Part shown: positions 29,673 through 37,851 of the stretch, one piece after another
Layout: each line of letters starts with the position of its first letter
How positions within the stretch are numbered: the first letter of the stretch is position 1
Assembly (NCBI GenBank): GCA_017627975.1
Contig: JAGAFT010000196.1
Location: forward strand, 1-38,217
Source: Oscillospiraceae bacterium
GTDB taxonomy: Bacteria; Bacillota_A; Clostridia; Oscillospirales; Oscillospiraceae
DNA length: 38,217 bases
Reading direction: 5' to 3'
The notes under the pieces: model-generated
Told to the model about the DNA's origin: nothing
Database searches by the model: none
Seen by the model: the letters and a program-made list of their open reading frames with translations, nothing else
Program-made: the position numbers and the translations under genes

Positions 29673-30885
29673 AGAACTGACTGCGCGCGGCCTGATCGCG
29701 CAGGTAACCAACGAAGAAGAAATCCGCAAGCTGGTCAATGCCGGCAAGGCTCGGTTCTATATCGGCTTTGACTGTACTGCCGACAGCCTGACGGCAGGGC
29801 ATTTCATGGCGCTTTGCCTGATGAAACGGCTGCAGATGGCGGGCAATACTCCCATCGCCCTGATCGGCGGCGGCACGACGATGATCGGTGACCCCTCCGG
29901 ACGTACGGATATGCGCAAGATGCTGACCAGAGAGGACATCAACCACAATGCCGAGTGCTTCCGCAGACAGATGGAGCGTTTCATCGACTTTTCGGGCGGC
30001 AAGGCCCTGATGGTCAACAATGCCGACTGGCTGCTGGACCTCAACTATGTCGAGCTGCTGCGGGAGGTCGGCACCCACTTCTCGGTGAACAACATGCTTC
30101 GCGCCGAGTGCTACAAGAACCGCATGGAGCGCGGCCTGAGCTTCTTTGAGTTCAACTACATGATCATGCAGTCCTATGACTTCTACTATCTGTTCCAGCA
30201 CTATGACTGCAACATGCAGTTCGGCGGCGACGACCAGTGGAGCAATATGTTGGGCGGCACGGAGCTCATCCGCCGCAAGCTCGGCAAGGACGCGCACGCG
30301 ATGACCATCACGCTTCTGACCGACTCCAGCGGCAACAAGATGGGCAAGACCGCGGGCAACGCCGTGTGGCTTGATCCGAACAAGACCAGCCCCTACGACT
30401 TTTATCAGTACTGGCGCAACGTCGGCGACGCGGACGTGATGAAGTGCCTTCGTATGCTGACCTTCCTGCCGCTGGAGCAGATCGACGAGATGTCCTCCTG
30501 GGAGGGCAGCGATCTCAACCGCGCGAAGGAAATTCTTGCCTGGGAGCTTACCGCGCTGGTGCACGGTGAAGAGGAAGCCGACAAGGCCCAGCAGCAGGCC
30601 CGTGCGCTCTTCTCCGGCGGCGCCTCCGACGGCGGGGATGCCCCCGTGGTCGAGGTCGGTGCCGAAGAGCTCTCTGATGACGGAATCACGCTTCCGGCGC
30701 TGCTTGTCCTGGCCGGACTCTGCAAGAGCCGCAGCGACGCCCGTACCAATATCCAGCAGGGCGGTGTCAGCCTGGACGGTGAGGTCGAAAAGAACCCCGC
30801 CCGCATGATCACGGAGGACGAGCTCCGCAAGGGCTTCCTGCTGCGGCGCGGCAAGAAGGCTTACAAGCGCGTCACACTCAAGTGA
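29659..30885 (+). CDS. tyrS: Tyrosyl-tRNA synthetase
   Basis: A 408-residue class I synthetase. The HIGH-type motif is in DSLTAGHFM (45-48 TAGH) and the KMSKS-type loop is KMGKT (227-231); QFGGDDQWSNMLGG and the C-terminal S4 domain (ALLVLAGLCKSRSDARTNIQ) are typical of bacterial TyrRS. AAGGAG lies seven bases before the ATG, inside the recN 3' end; a longer upstream frame is the recN shadow. No T-box leader is possible in this overlap, so regulation must come from the upstream transcript. Confidence 0.96.
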   Translation: MGVYEELTARGLIAQVTNEEEIRKLVNAGKARFYIGFDCTADSLTAGHFMALCLMKRLQMAGNTPIALIGGGTTMIGDPSGRTDMRKMLTREDINHNAECFRRQMERFIDFSGGKALMVNNADWLLDLNYVELLREVGTHFSVNNMLRAECYKNRMERGLSFFEFNYMIMQSYDFYYLFQHYDCNMQFGGDDQWSNMLGGTELIRRKLGKDAHAMTITLLTDSSGNKMGKTAGNAVWLDPNKTSPYDFYQYWRNVGDADVMKCLRMLTFLPLEQIDEMSSWEGSDLNRAKEILAWELTALVHGEEEADKAQQQARALFSGGASDGGDAPVVEVGAEELSDDGITLPALLVLAGLCKSRSDARTNIQQGGVSLDGEVEKNPARMITEDELRKGFLLRRGKKAYKRVTLK

Positions 30886-31631
30886 AACAAAGGCTGCTTC
30901 CGGCGCTCCTCAGCCTTGTGCTCTGCCTGACGCTTCTGACCTCGGCATCCGCATTTGCCGATCTGGTAAACATCGGCGGAACACTCCGCTATTATGATGA
31001 AAACGGCAGGGAAGCGGAGGAGATCGGCCTCGATCTGTCTCAGTTCAACAATCAGGTTGATTTCTCCGCCCTGCGGGATCAGGGCTTCGGCTTTGTCATC
31101 ATCCGCCTCGGCGGACGGGGCTGGGGCGGCAGCGGCAAGCTGTACGGCGACCGCGAAACGCAGGCCAATCTGCGCCTGGCCAGGGAAGCCGGCCTGAAGG
31201 TCGGGGCCTACTTCTATTCCACCGCGGTGAATCCCGCCGAAGCGCAGGAGGAAGCGGAGGCAGCACTGGAGACCCTGAACGGTTTTCCTCTGGAGCTTCC
31301 GGTCTACATCGATATGGAGTATTCCGGCGACTATCCCTACGGACGTTCGGACAGCCTGACGCCGGGCGAACGCGCCGATGTGATCGAAAGCTTCTGCACT
31401 GCGATCCGGCAGGCCGGTTACGAAGCCGGCCTCTATGCCTCGGAAGGCTATGCCCGCTTTGACCTCGACACCGAGGCGGTGAAGTATCTCCCGCTTTGGA
31501 TGGCGAGCTATACGGTGGAAAACCGCCTTCCGGCCTATATCCAAACGTATTCGATTTGGCAGCAGACTGATTCAACCTATGCCGGCGGCGTTGACGGCGC
31601 CTTTGACCTGAACATCATCCTGCCTTCATGA
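30882..31631 (+). CDS. Secreted GH25 lysozyme-like muramidase
   Basis: A 249-residue protein starting with GTG that overlaps the tyrS stop (GTGA). Residues 1-26 form a signal peptide (KQRLLP, hydrophobic core, cleavage near SAFA). The mature part is a glycoside hydrolase family 25 domain: GLDLSQFN (Asp51), the catalytic DxE in PVYIDMEYSG (Asp144, Glu146), YFYSTA, AGLYAS, then LWMASY and IWQQTDS near the end. GH25 enzymes cleave the MurNAc-GlcNAc bond of peptidoglycan. There is no added wall-binding domain. A housekeeping role in wall turnover is likely; its link to tyrS appears to be only transcriptional. Confidence 0.92.
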   Translation: MKQRLLPALLSLVLCLTLLTSASAFADLVNIGGTLRYYDENGREAEEIGLDLSQFNNQVDFSALRDQGFGFVIIRLGGRGWGGSGKLYGDRETQANLRLAREAGLKVGAYFYSTAVNPAEAQEEAEAALETLNGFPLELPVYIDMEYSGDYPYGRSDSLTPGERADVIESFCTAIRQAGYEAGLYASEGYARFDLDTEAVKYLPLWMASYTVENRLPAYIQTYSIWQQTDSTYAGGVDGAFDLNIILPS

Positions 31632-31719
31632 CAGCATGGCGGAATGGATTGCCCGGTGAGGTATATCCCGTTAAAGAGTATGACAGCAGCCGCGGGCCGC
31701 AATGGAAAGGAGAAACGCA

Positions 31720-33624
31720 ATGGACGAACGGCATCTTTCCTTTATCCCTCGAGACGATATCTGGTTGTTTAACACCGGCCATGCAAGAAAGGCCTGGCTC
31801 TGCTACGGCTGCCGGCCGATTCCCGAGCTGGGCGAGTACCGGTTTGTGGTCTGGGCCCCGAATGCGCGGGCCGTCAGCCTGACCGGCGACTTTAACGGCT
31901 GGGGAGACCAGCCGATGGAGCGCATGGAAGGCGGCGTCTGGGTGGCGTTTCGGGCCGATGTATCCGTCGGACAGCACTATAAGTATCGCATCGTCGGCGC
32001 GGACGGCAAAACCGTTCTGAAATCCGATCCCTTCGCCGCCTGGTCCGAAAACCGCTCCGAAACCGCGTCCATTGTCTGGGACGGGGGGCACTTCGCCTGG
32101 CAGGACGGCGCGTACATGAAGGCCAGAGGGCAGAAGAACTTCATGAACGATCCCATGAGCATTTACGAGCTGCATCTCGGCTCCTGGCGCTCTCCCGCCT
32201 ACGGCATCACCTATCGGACCGTGGCCGATGAACTGGTGGAATACTGCGCCGGAATGGGCTTTACGCATGTGGAGATCATGCCGGTCACGGAGTACCCCTA
32301 TGACGGCTCCTGGGGCTATCAGGTAACGGGCTACTATGCCCCGACTTCCCGCTACGGCACGCCGGATGATTTCCGGTACTTTGTCGATACCCTCCATCGG
32401 GCGGGCATCGGCGTGATTATGGACTGGGTTCCGGCTCATTTCCCGAAAGACGCCCACGGCCTGGCCCGCTTCGATGGGACAAACCTCTTCGAGTGCAAGG
32501 AACAGCGCATGGCCGAGCACCCAGACTGGGGCACGCTGATCTTCGACTATGCAAGCCCTCCGGTACAGAGCTTTCTGGTCTCATCCGCCTGTCTATTCTT
32601 TGAGGAATACCACATTGACGGCATCCGCGTCGACGCCGTCTCCTCTATGCTGTACCTCAACTACGGACGGAAGGAAGGCGAGTATACGCCGAATCGCGAG
32701 GGCGGTTATATCAACCTCGATGCGCTGGACTTTTTGCGCAACATGAACGAAGCGATTCTGACCACCTATCCGGGCGCCGTCACCATCGCGGAGGAATCCA
32801 CCGCGTTCCCCCTGATCACGGCCCCGCCCGATGTCGGCGGCGTCGGATTTTGCCTGAAGTGGGACATGGGCTTTATGCACGACACGCTGGATTATATGGC
32901 CCTGGATCCCTTCTTCCGTTCGGCCAACCACAACCGCCTGACCTTCTCGATGATGTATGCCTTCGCGGAAAACTACGTCCTGGCCTATTCCCACGACGAG
33001 GTGGTCCACGGGAAGGGCTCCATGGTCAACAAGATGAGCGGCGACTATGACCAGAAGTTTGCCTCGCTGCGCACCCTGTACGGTTACCAGTTTGCCCACC
33101 CCGGCAAGAAGCTCACCTTCATGGGCAGCGAGTTTGCCCAGTTCATCGAATGGAACTGGCAGCAGCCTTTGGACTGGATGCTGCTGGACTATCCGAAGCA
33201 CCGTGGCATGCGGGAATGGGTACGTGCCCTGAACAGGCTCTACCGAAGCAGCCCCGCCCTCTTCCTTCAGGATCATTCCTGGGACGGCTTCCGCTGGCTG
33301 AATGTGGACGATGCTTCCCGAAGCTCGATTGCGTTCCTGCGCATCCCCGGCGACGACAGCCGCAGTCTGGTCTGTGTATTCAACTTCACCCCGGTTCAGT
33401 ATGACGGCTTTGTAATCGGACTGCCGCAGAACGGAACGCTGAAGGAAATCCTGAACAGCGACGATCCCGCCTTCGGCGGCAGCGGCGCGGGCAACCCAAA
33501 GGCGATCCGGGCGAAGAAGCAGGCCTTTACCGAGTTTGACTGGTCGGCGGCGATCACGCTTCCGGCGCTCTCGGCCCAGTTTTTCGAGTTCCGGCCGGTC
33601 GCCCCTCGGAAGCGCAGGGCCTGA
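31720..33624 (+). CDS. glgB: 1,4-alpha-glucan branching enzyme
   Basis: A 634-residue GH13 enzyme that introduces alpha-1,6 branches into glycogen. The N-terminal CBM48-type domain includes FVVWAPNARAVSLTGDFNGW; the catalytic barrel has IYELHLGSW, EIMPVTEYPYDGSWGYQ, nucleophile Asp305 (GIRVDAVSSML), acid/base Glu358 (IAEEST) and the transition-state Asp426 (YSHDEVVHGKGSM). The start at 31720 has AAAGGAG seven bases upstream; a longer in-frame ATG (31702) overlaps that site and is rejected. No signal peptide. The GH13 glycosidase follows 33 bases later; other glg genes are not in the window. Confidence 0.96.
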   Translation: MDERHLSFIPRDDIWLFNTGHARKAWLCYGCRPIPELGEYRFVVWAPNARAVSLTGDFNGWGDQPMERMEGGVWVAFRADVSVGQHYKYRIVGADGKTVLKSDPFAAWSENRSETASIVWDGGHFAWQDGAYMKARGQKNFMNDPMSIYELHLGSWRSPAYGITYRTVADELVEYCAGMGFTHVEIMPVTEYPYDGSWGYQVTGYYAPTSRYGTPDDFRYFVDTLHRAGIGVIMDWVPAHFPKDAHGLARFDGTNLFECKEQRMAEHPDWGTLIFDYASPPVQSFLVSSACLFFEEYHIDGIRVDAVSSMLYLNYGRKEGEYTPNREGGYINLDALDFLRNMNEAILTTYPGAVTIAEESTAFPLITAPPDVGGVGFCLKWDMGFMHDTLDYMALDPFFRSANHNRLTFSMMYAFAENYVLAYSHDEVVHGKGSMVNKMSGDYDQKFASLRTLYGYQFAHPGKKLTFMGSEFAQFIEWNWQQPLDWMLLDYPKHRGMREWVRALNRLYRSSPALFLQDHSWDGFRWLNVDDASRSSIAFLRIPGDDSRSLVCVFNFTPVQYDGFVIGLPQNGTLKEILNSDDPAFGGSGAGNPKAIRAKKQAFTEFDWSAAITLPALSAQFFEFRPVAPRKRRA

Positions 33625-33657
33625 TTTCGCGATTTCTTACTTGGAGTGTGAAACTTT

Positions 33658-36000
33658 TTGAACCTGACCCAGACAGTCTCATACGGCGGAAGCTACCGTG
33701 AGGTATGGGATGCCGACTATCACCTGAAAATCGAATATCAACAGCAGCAGCAGCTCCGTCTCTGTTTTCGCGGCGGGGCTTGGTGCGTCTCAGAAGGCGA
33801 GCTTCCGGAAGGCTCGCTTTCCGTTCGTTTCTTTCCGGAAGCGGCGGACGCGGCGGTTGCCGCGGCGCGGTTTCTCGGCTCCGGACAGATGGAGAGAGAC
33901 CTGCGCAGGCTCTCGCCGGATGAAAAGGTCGGACCGATTTTTACGGCGGAGTTTCTGCGGATCCTGATGGATGACTTCGGTCTGAATCTGGAGACCGTCT
34001 ATCCTTATGTGGCGGCCTGTGTCGATGAAGACCTGACGGACGAAGAGATGGAGGAGCTGAACCGGCTTCAGCCGCGCAGCTGCCACCTGTTTCGGATGAT
34101 GCGGGATTTCGAGCGCTATATTCCGCCGGTCCTCCATGATATCCGGCTTGCAGACTGCCGCTTTCCCTGCGGTGCGGTGACGGCTGGAGAAAAGCTGCGT
34201 CTCGCCTTTGAGGCGCAGAAGGGAAGCGTGACGGAGGCCGTGCTGGAACTCTGGGGCGACAATTTCCGCGAAGAATTCCCCATGACCCCCTGTGAACAGG
34301 GCTGGGCGCTTGAGTTCGCGGCACCGGAAATCCCTGCCGCGCTCTGGTATCGCTTCCGCATCCGGCCGGCCGGCCGGGACGTGACGCTCTGGATCTGCCG
34401 TTCACCGGACGGCCTGCATTCCTGGCTGCTTCCGGAAGCAAAGGGCGGATTCCGCCTCACGGTTTCCGCGCGGGGCTTCGAGACACCGGCCTGGTTTCAG
34501 GGCAGCGTCCTGTACCAGATCTTCCCGGACCGCTTCGCCTTCTCCGACGACGGCACGGCCCGGAAGGGAATTGACTATCATCAGAGTCTCCGTCAGACGC
34601 CGGAACTGCATGCCTCCCGGGAAGAGGAGGTGCGCTGGCAGCCGAGGCCCTTTGAAAAGGACTATATTCCCGATGACTTCTACGGCGGGACCCTGCGGGG
34701 CATTCGGGAGCGCCTTCCATACCTCAGGGATCTGGGCGTAAGCTGCCTGTATCTCAATCCGATTGTCGAGTCGCGCTCCAACCATCGATATGACACCTCG
34801 GACTATCTGCGGGTTGATCCGATCCTCGGGACGAACGAGGATTTCACCGCCCTTTGTGAGGCGGCGGACGGATTCGGAATCCGGATCCTCTGTGACGGCG
34901 TGTTTTCCCACACGGGTGCGGACAGCATCTACTTCAACCGTGACGGGCATTACCCGGAACCCGGCGCCTGTCAAAATGAGCCCTCGCCCTATGACAGCTG
35001 GTACGACTTTAGGCATTTCCCGGACGACTATCGAAGCTGGTGGGGCTTTCGGGAACTGCCGGAGGTGAAGGAGACGGATCCCGCCTGGCAGGATTTCGTC
35101 GTGACCGGGGAAAACTCCGTCGTGCGCCAGTGGCTTCGCCGTGGGGCATCCGGCTGGCGGCTGGATGTGGCGGACGAGCTTCCCGATGAAGTCCTGGAGC
35201 TGATCCGCAGCGCGGCAAAGAAGGAAAAACCGGACAGCCTGATCCTGGGCGAGGTCTGGGAAGACGCGGTGCTGAAGGAAAGCTATGGCAGCCGGAGACG
35301 CTATGCCTTGGGCACGGCGCTGGACTCTGTCATGAATTATCCCTTCCGTACGGCGGTTCTGGACTATCTTCACCGCCGCATCAGCGCGTTTGAGATCGCG
35401 GAGTTTCTCACGGCACAGCGTTTGCACTATCCCAAACCTCTGTACCGGAGCCTGATGAACCTTCTCGGTTCGCACGATGTGGAGCGCCTGCGCAATGCTT
35501 TGGCAAGCGGGGAATGCTGGAAGGAGCGTTCCCGCGAGGACCAGCTGGCGCTGGAGGCCTCTTTGAGTCCGGAGGACTGGGCGCGCGCCGACCGGCTGGA
35601 GCGGCTTGCCCTGGCGATCCAGTTTTCCATTCCCGGGGTTCCGAGCATCTATTACGGTGACGAGCTCGCCATGACCGGTACGGGGGATCCCTTTAACCGC
35701 AGGCCCATCAGGGACGGAATGCTCTCGGGCGAAGCGCGAAGCCGTGAGGCAGCTTCCCTTCACGACTATGTGAAGGAACTTGCCGGGAAGCGAAATGCAC
35801 ACCCGGCGCTGAGAACGGGGGACGCGGTCTTCCTCGCATCCGATGCGGACGTGCTGCTCATTTTCCGCACGGACGGAACGGAACAGATCCTTACGGTTAT
35901 AAACCGGGCAGAGGAGGAGAGAGCCTATACCCTGTGGCTCCCGGACTGCAAAACGGAGGGCCGGATTGGCCCTGAAAGTGCGGAGACCATAGTGCTCTGA
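33658..36000 (+). CDS. GH13 alpha-glycosidase (neopullulanase-like) with N-terminal extension
   Basis: A 780-residue cytoplasmic GH13 enzyme. Residues from about 270 form the catalytic barrel: SVLYQIFPDRF, DFYGGTLRGI, LNPIVESRSNHRYDTSDY, nucleophile Asp503 (WRLDVADELP), acid/base Glu532 (LILGEVWED) and Asp607 (LLGSHDVERL). Residues about 160-270 resemble the starch-binding N-domain of neopullulanases and maltogenic amylases. Residues 1-155 are an extra region with no domain I recognise (VYPYVAACVDEDLTDEEMEE). It likely hydrolyses alpha-1,4 and perhaps alpha-1,6 bonds in glycogen-derived oligosaccharides. The start is TTG with GGAG 11 bases upstream, a weaker choice, but no better start keeps the N-terminal region. 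It follows glgB closely. Confidence 0.9.
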   Translation: MNLTQTVSYGGSYREVWDADYHLKIEYQQQQQLRLCFRGGAWCVSEGELPEGSLSVRFFPEAADAAVAAARFLGSGQMERDLRRLSPDEKVGPIFTAEFLRILMDDFGLNLETVYPYVAACVDEDLTDEEMEELNRLQPRSCHLFRMMRDFERYIPPVLHDIRLADCRFPCGAVTAGEKLRLAFEAQKGSVTEAVLELWGDNFREEFPMTPCEQGWALEFAAPEIPAALWYRFRIRPAGRDVTLWICRSPDGLHSWLLPEAKGGFRLTVSARGFETPAWFQGSVLYQIFPDRFAFSDDGTARKGIDYHQSLRQTPELHASREEEVRWQPRPFEKDYIPDDFYGGTLRGIRERLPYLRDLGVSCLYLNPIVESRSNHRYDTSDYLRVDPILGTNEDFTALCEAADGFGIRILCDGVFSHTGADSIYFNRDGHYPEPGACQNEPSPYDSWYDFRHFPDDYRSWWGFRELPEVKETDPAWQDFVVTGENSVVRQWLRRGASGWRLDVADELPDEVLELIRSAAKKEKPDSLILGEVWEDAVLKESYGSRRRYALGTALDSVMNYPFRTAVLDYLHRRISAFEIAEFLTAQRLHYPKPLYRSLMNLLGSHDVERLRNALASGECWKERSREDQLALEASLSPEDWARADRLERLALAIQFSIPGVPSIYYGDELAMTGTGDPFNRRPIRDGMLSGEARSREAASLHDYVKELAGKRNAHPALRTGDAVFLASDADVLLIFRTDGTEQILTVINRAEEERAYTLWLPDCKTEGRIGPESAETIVL

Positions 36001-36194
36001 GCCGACCGGCGCTTGGTTTCCTCGCCCCGGAAGAGCAGCAGGTGCTTGACCGCATGCTGTTCCATCCGTACAAGAAATGCACCCTCGACCTGATGGAAGA
36101 GCTTCACTGTGAGATGAGTTCCGTCTACCGCCTCCGCGCCGCGGCCATAGAAAAGCTCCTGCACCTTCGTTACGGCGCAGGAGCGGGGGAATAG
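35997..36194 (+). CDS. Small protein resembling sigma-70 region 4 (start uncertain)
   Basis: The frame following TGA 35973 encodes FLAPEEQQVLDRMLF, then LDLMEELHCEMSSVYRLRAA and IEKLLHLRYG, ending at TAG 36194. The pattern (E-E-Q-x-V-L, then a helix-turn-helix with S-S-V-Y-R-L-R) looks like a sigma factor region 4 or a short phage-type regulator. The only ATG (36054) would remove the conserved first helix; CTG at 35997, overlapping the glycosidase stop and 11 bases after GGAG, is the best full-length candidate. It may be a coupled regulator gene or the 3' end of a lost gene. Its 3' end is the first copy of the 47-bp repeat. Confidence 0.45.
   Translation: MSRPALGFLAPEEQQVLDRMLFHPYKKCTLDLMEELHCEMSSVYRLRAAAIEKLLHLRYGAGAGE
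36147..36193 (+). repeat. 47-bp direct repeat, copy 1 (attachment-site-like)
   Basis: Matches 37798-37844 in 44 of 47 positions. It lies in the 3' end of the small HTH gene and includes its last codons. It holds an imperfect inverted repeat, GCTCCTGCACC (36155-36165) with GGCGCAGGAGC (36174-36184), one mismatch and an 8-base centre, the sort of arm arrangement seen at recombinase core sites. The DNA to the right turns AT-rich. Confidence 0.85.
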
Positions 36195-36223
36195 ATTGCT
36201 TTTTGAAATAGCACGAATCGATA

Positions 36224-36880
36224 TTAGATTATTTGATCGTCAATGAAGAGCTTAATGGCCCTGTTTGCTATAAGTCGTGTCGTGGCAAAGTCAAAACCGC
36301 CGCCTACCAGACCTCCGAGAAGAGGAACAGCCTTACCTAAATTCACAACGCCAGTTGTTCCACCTCTGGTGACGAACCTCATCCCGAGTTTCCTGTTAAT
36401 CGCTTTGATTGTTTCTCCAGAGATTTTGTTGATGAGGACTTTCCCACCTTTATTAGCAAATTTTACGCCTGCTTGTTTTACTATGTCTATGGAGCCGGAA
36501 CCTGCTAAACAAGCATAACACAAAGCCTTTACCTCGTCGTGAGACGGATTCAGCCCAGCCATAACTGCAGTTGCTGCTATCATCTGTAATTGGACAAACC
36601 AAACAGTGGTAATGTTTGCCGGAATCGCAATTGGGAGGGTAAGGAGACCGCCGAGACTTGTCAAGAATCCTGATGTTGTGCATTTTAGAATTTGTGATTT
36701 TACCATTTTTCGCGCAGCAATTTTAGGATTGTTATTGTATTTCTGGAGATAGTCATTTGCAATCTGCCAACAACCAGATACACCGGGTACTCCGCCGACA
36801 GCTTTGTCGTAGACCAAATCAAGTGCTTTTAGTAATGCATTTTTGTCAGGTAGATTCTGGTTCCCTTTTGGATCATTCAT
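36224..36880 (-). CDS. EcsC family protein
   Basis: A 218-residue protein of the EcsC family: a central glycine- and proline-rich hydrophobic part (GFLTSLGGLLTLPIAIPANI) is followed by QMIAATAVMAGLNPSHDEVK and a C-terminal glycine-rich stretch (VPLLGGLVGGGFDF) ending TTRLIANRAIKLF. EcsC was named from the ecsABC operon of Bacillus, but its biochemical function is unknown. The sequence is AT-rich compared with the flanks. The ATG has GGAG about 13 bases upstream on the minus strand. It probably shares a transcript with the gene at 36978-37547 upstream of it, both lying inside the repeat-bounded segment. Confidence 0.85.
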   Translation of the reverse strand: MNDPKGNQNLPDKNALLKALDLVYDKAVGGVPGVSGCWQIANDYLQKYNNNPKIAARKMVKSQILKCTTSGFLTSLGGLLTLPIAIPANITTVWFVQLQMIAATAVMAGLNPSHDEVKALCYACLAGSGSIDIVKQAGVKFANKGGKVLINKISGETIKAINRKLGMRFVTRGGTTGVVNLGKAVPLLGGLVGGGFDFATTRLIANRAIKLFIDDQII

Positions 36881-36977
36881 TTAATAAATACGCTCCTTCT
36901 GATATATCTAAGAGAAATAGAGGCAGAACTATATTGAACCAGTTTATCATTTGCTTCAACGGAGTAATAAGTATGTT

Positions 36978-37547
36978 TCAACTTTCAAGATACGCATTTA
37001 TGACTTCTCGGTTTATACGTCTATTTTTCCCGATTCTCAGTTCTTTCAAATCATTTTCATATGCTTCAAGTGAAGCGGCTGCAATTGTTTTGTGCATAGA
37101 AGCACTCTTGTTTCTGCTTATATTTGCTCTTACTGCGTTGTCATATTTCTCTACCAAGGTACCAAGATTGACTTTGTTAATAGCATAGGTACCATGAGCA
37201 ATCCTGTCATAGTATCCTTTATTATAAAGATTTAAGTAGTATGTGCTGGTGGTTTGAATACCCATGACTCCAAGATCATGGGGAGTAAAAGACTTGATGC
37301 CTTCGTCTAGAAGTAAAAGAGTTTTGAAATAAAGAAAATCTTCATTCTCTGGAAACTGTGCTATCTGCCGTAGAGTTACCGGTCTATATTCAGCTTTTTT
37401 CTTATCGTCTGAATTTACAACACAAAAAAAGATTATGGATACAATAATAATGGCGCCAATTATAATATAGGCTATATTGTCTTCAATGACTTGTAGAATT
37501 GCCATAAGGATTAAACAAACTATCAACCAATAAAGCAATTTACGCAT
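36978..37547 (-). CDS. Membrane-anchored protein with winged-helix-like domain, unknown function
   Basis: A 189-residue protein not recognised as a named family. Residues 1-45 form two hydrophobic segments (LLYWLIVCLILMAILQV and AYIIIGAIIIVSIIFFCVV). The cytoplasmic part contains SFTPHDLGVMGIQTTSTYY, then LYNKGYYDRIAHGTYAI (about residues 90-130), with the spacing of the winged helix at the start of AbiEi-type antitoxins (helix, G-I, turn, then R-I-x-x-G-x-Y). A basic C-terminal tail follows (LRIGKNRRINREV). AAAGG lies about 11 bases before the ATG. It has its own promoter at 37670-37698 and stands upstream of the EcsC gene. A membrane-bound regulator is possible; this is inference from pattern only. 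Confidence 0.6.
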   Translation of the reverse strand: MRKLLYWLIVCLILMAILQVIEDNIAYIIIGAIIIVSIIFFCVVNSDDKKKAEYRPVTLRQIAQFPENEDFLYFKTLLLLDEGIKSFTPHDLGVMGIQTTSTYYLNLYNKGYYDRIAHGTYAINKVNLGTLVEKYDNAVRANISRNKSASMHKTIAAASLEAYENDLKELRIGKNRRINREVINAYLES

Positions 37548-37669
37548 TTTATGACCAACCTTTCATAGCTTTTCTATCAGAAATATCAATTCCAGCTTCC
37601 CTACGGATTTCAATGCCGCTGCTCCCTCAGCTGAGGTCAAGATTGAAAGGGCATAGGCAGGTCTCTTTT

Positions 37670-37698
37670 ATTATAACAGAGCTGATGGCGAATAGCAA
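37670..37698 (-). promoter_or_regulatory. Promoter of the inserted gene pair
   Basis: On the minus strand TTGCTA (37698-37693), 17-base spacer and a perfect TATAAT (37675-37670). It is followed by a leader of about 115 bases that includes the 12-bp palindrome at 37625-37636, before the start at 37547. Confidence 0.65.
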
Positions 37699-37735
37699 CA
37701 ATCCAGCGACGTCAAATCTCTAAGAAGCTGTGTAG

Positions 37736-37779
37736 AATAGGAAGACACGGGGACGTAAATAGGAAGACACGGGGACGTA
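37736..37779. repeat. Perfect 22-bp tandem repeat with ACACGGGGACG motif
   Basis: Two head-to-tail identical copies (37736-37757 and 37758-37779) of a 22-base unit starting AATAGGAAG and containing ACACGGGGACG. From memory, ACACGGGGAC-type sequences recur near IS200/RAYT-like elements in Clostridia, but I cannot confirm it here. It lies 18 bases before the second 47-bp repeat, inside the putative inserted segment. Confidence 0.85.
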
Positions 37780-37797
37780 GCTTTTGTCCTGTAATCA

Positions 37798-37844
37798 ATA
37801 GAAAAGCTCCTGCACCTTTGTTACGGCGCAGAAGAGGGGGAATA
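37798..37844 (+). repeat. 47-bp direct repeat, copy 2 (attachment-site-like)
   Basis: Differs from copy 1 at three positions and still encodes the same end of the small HTH protein up to a stop codon, with an in-frame TAA two codons before the repeat, so it is a detached 3' end. The right arm of the internal inverted repeat is less symmetrical than in copy 1. Confidence 0.85.
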
Positions 37845-37851
37845 AGTAAGA

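Larger units (their letters stand above)
36147..37844. mobile_element. Putative 1.65-kb inserted segment between 47-bp repeats
   Basis: An AT-rich block bounded by direct repeats and holding two minus-strand genes (EcsC family; membrane-anchored protein) and a minus-strand promoter. The host operon's intrinsic terminator lies eight bases after the second repeat, where it would follow the small HTH gene directly if the insert were absent. No integrase, transposase or resolvase gene is inside, so it is either mobilised in trans, a decayed element, or a duplication produced by unequal recombination. Confidence 0.6.

Noticed and set aside
28131..29747. Long antisense frame over recN
   Set aside because: recN is intact with all ATPase motifs; the antisense frame shows only mirrored composition.
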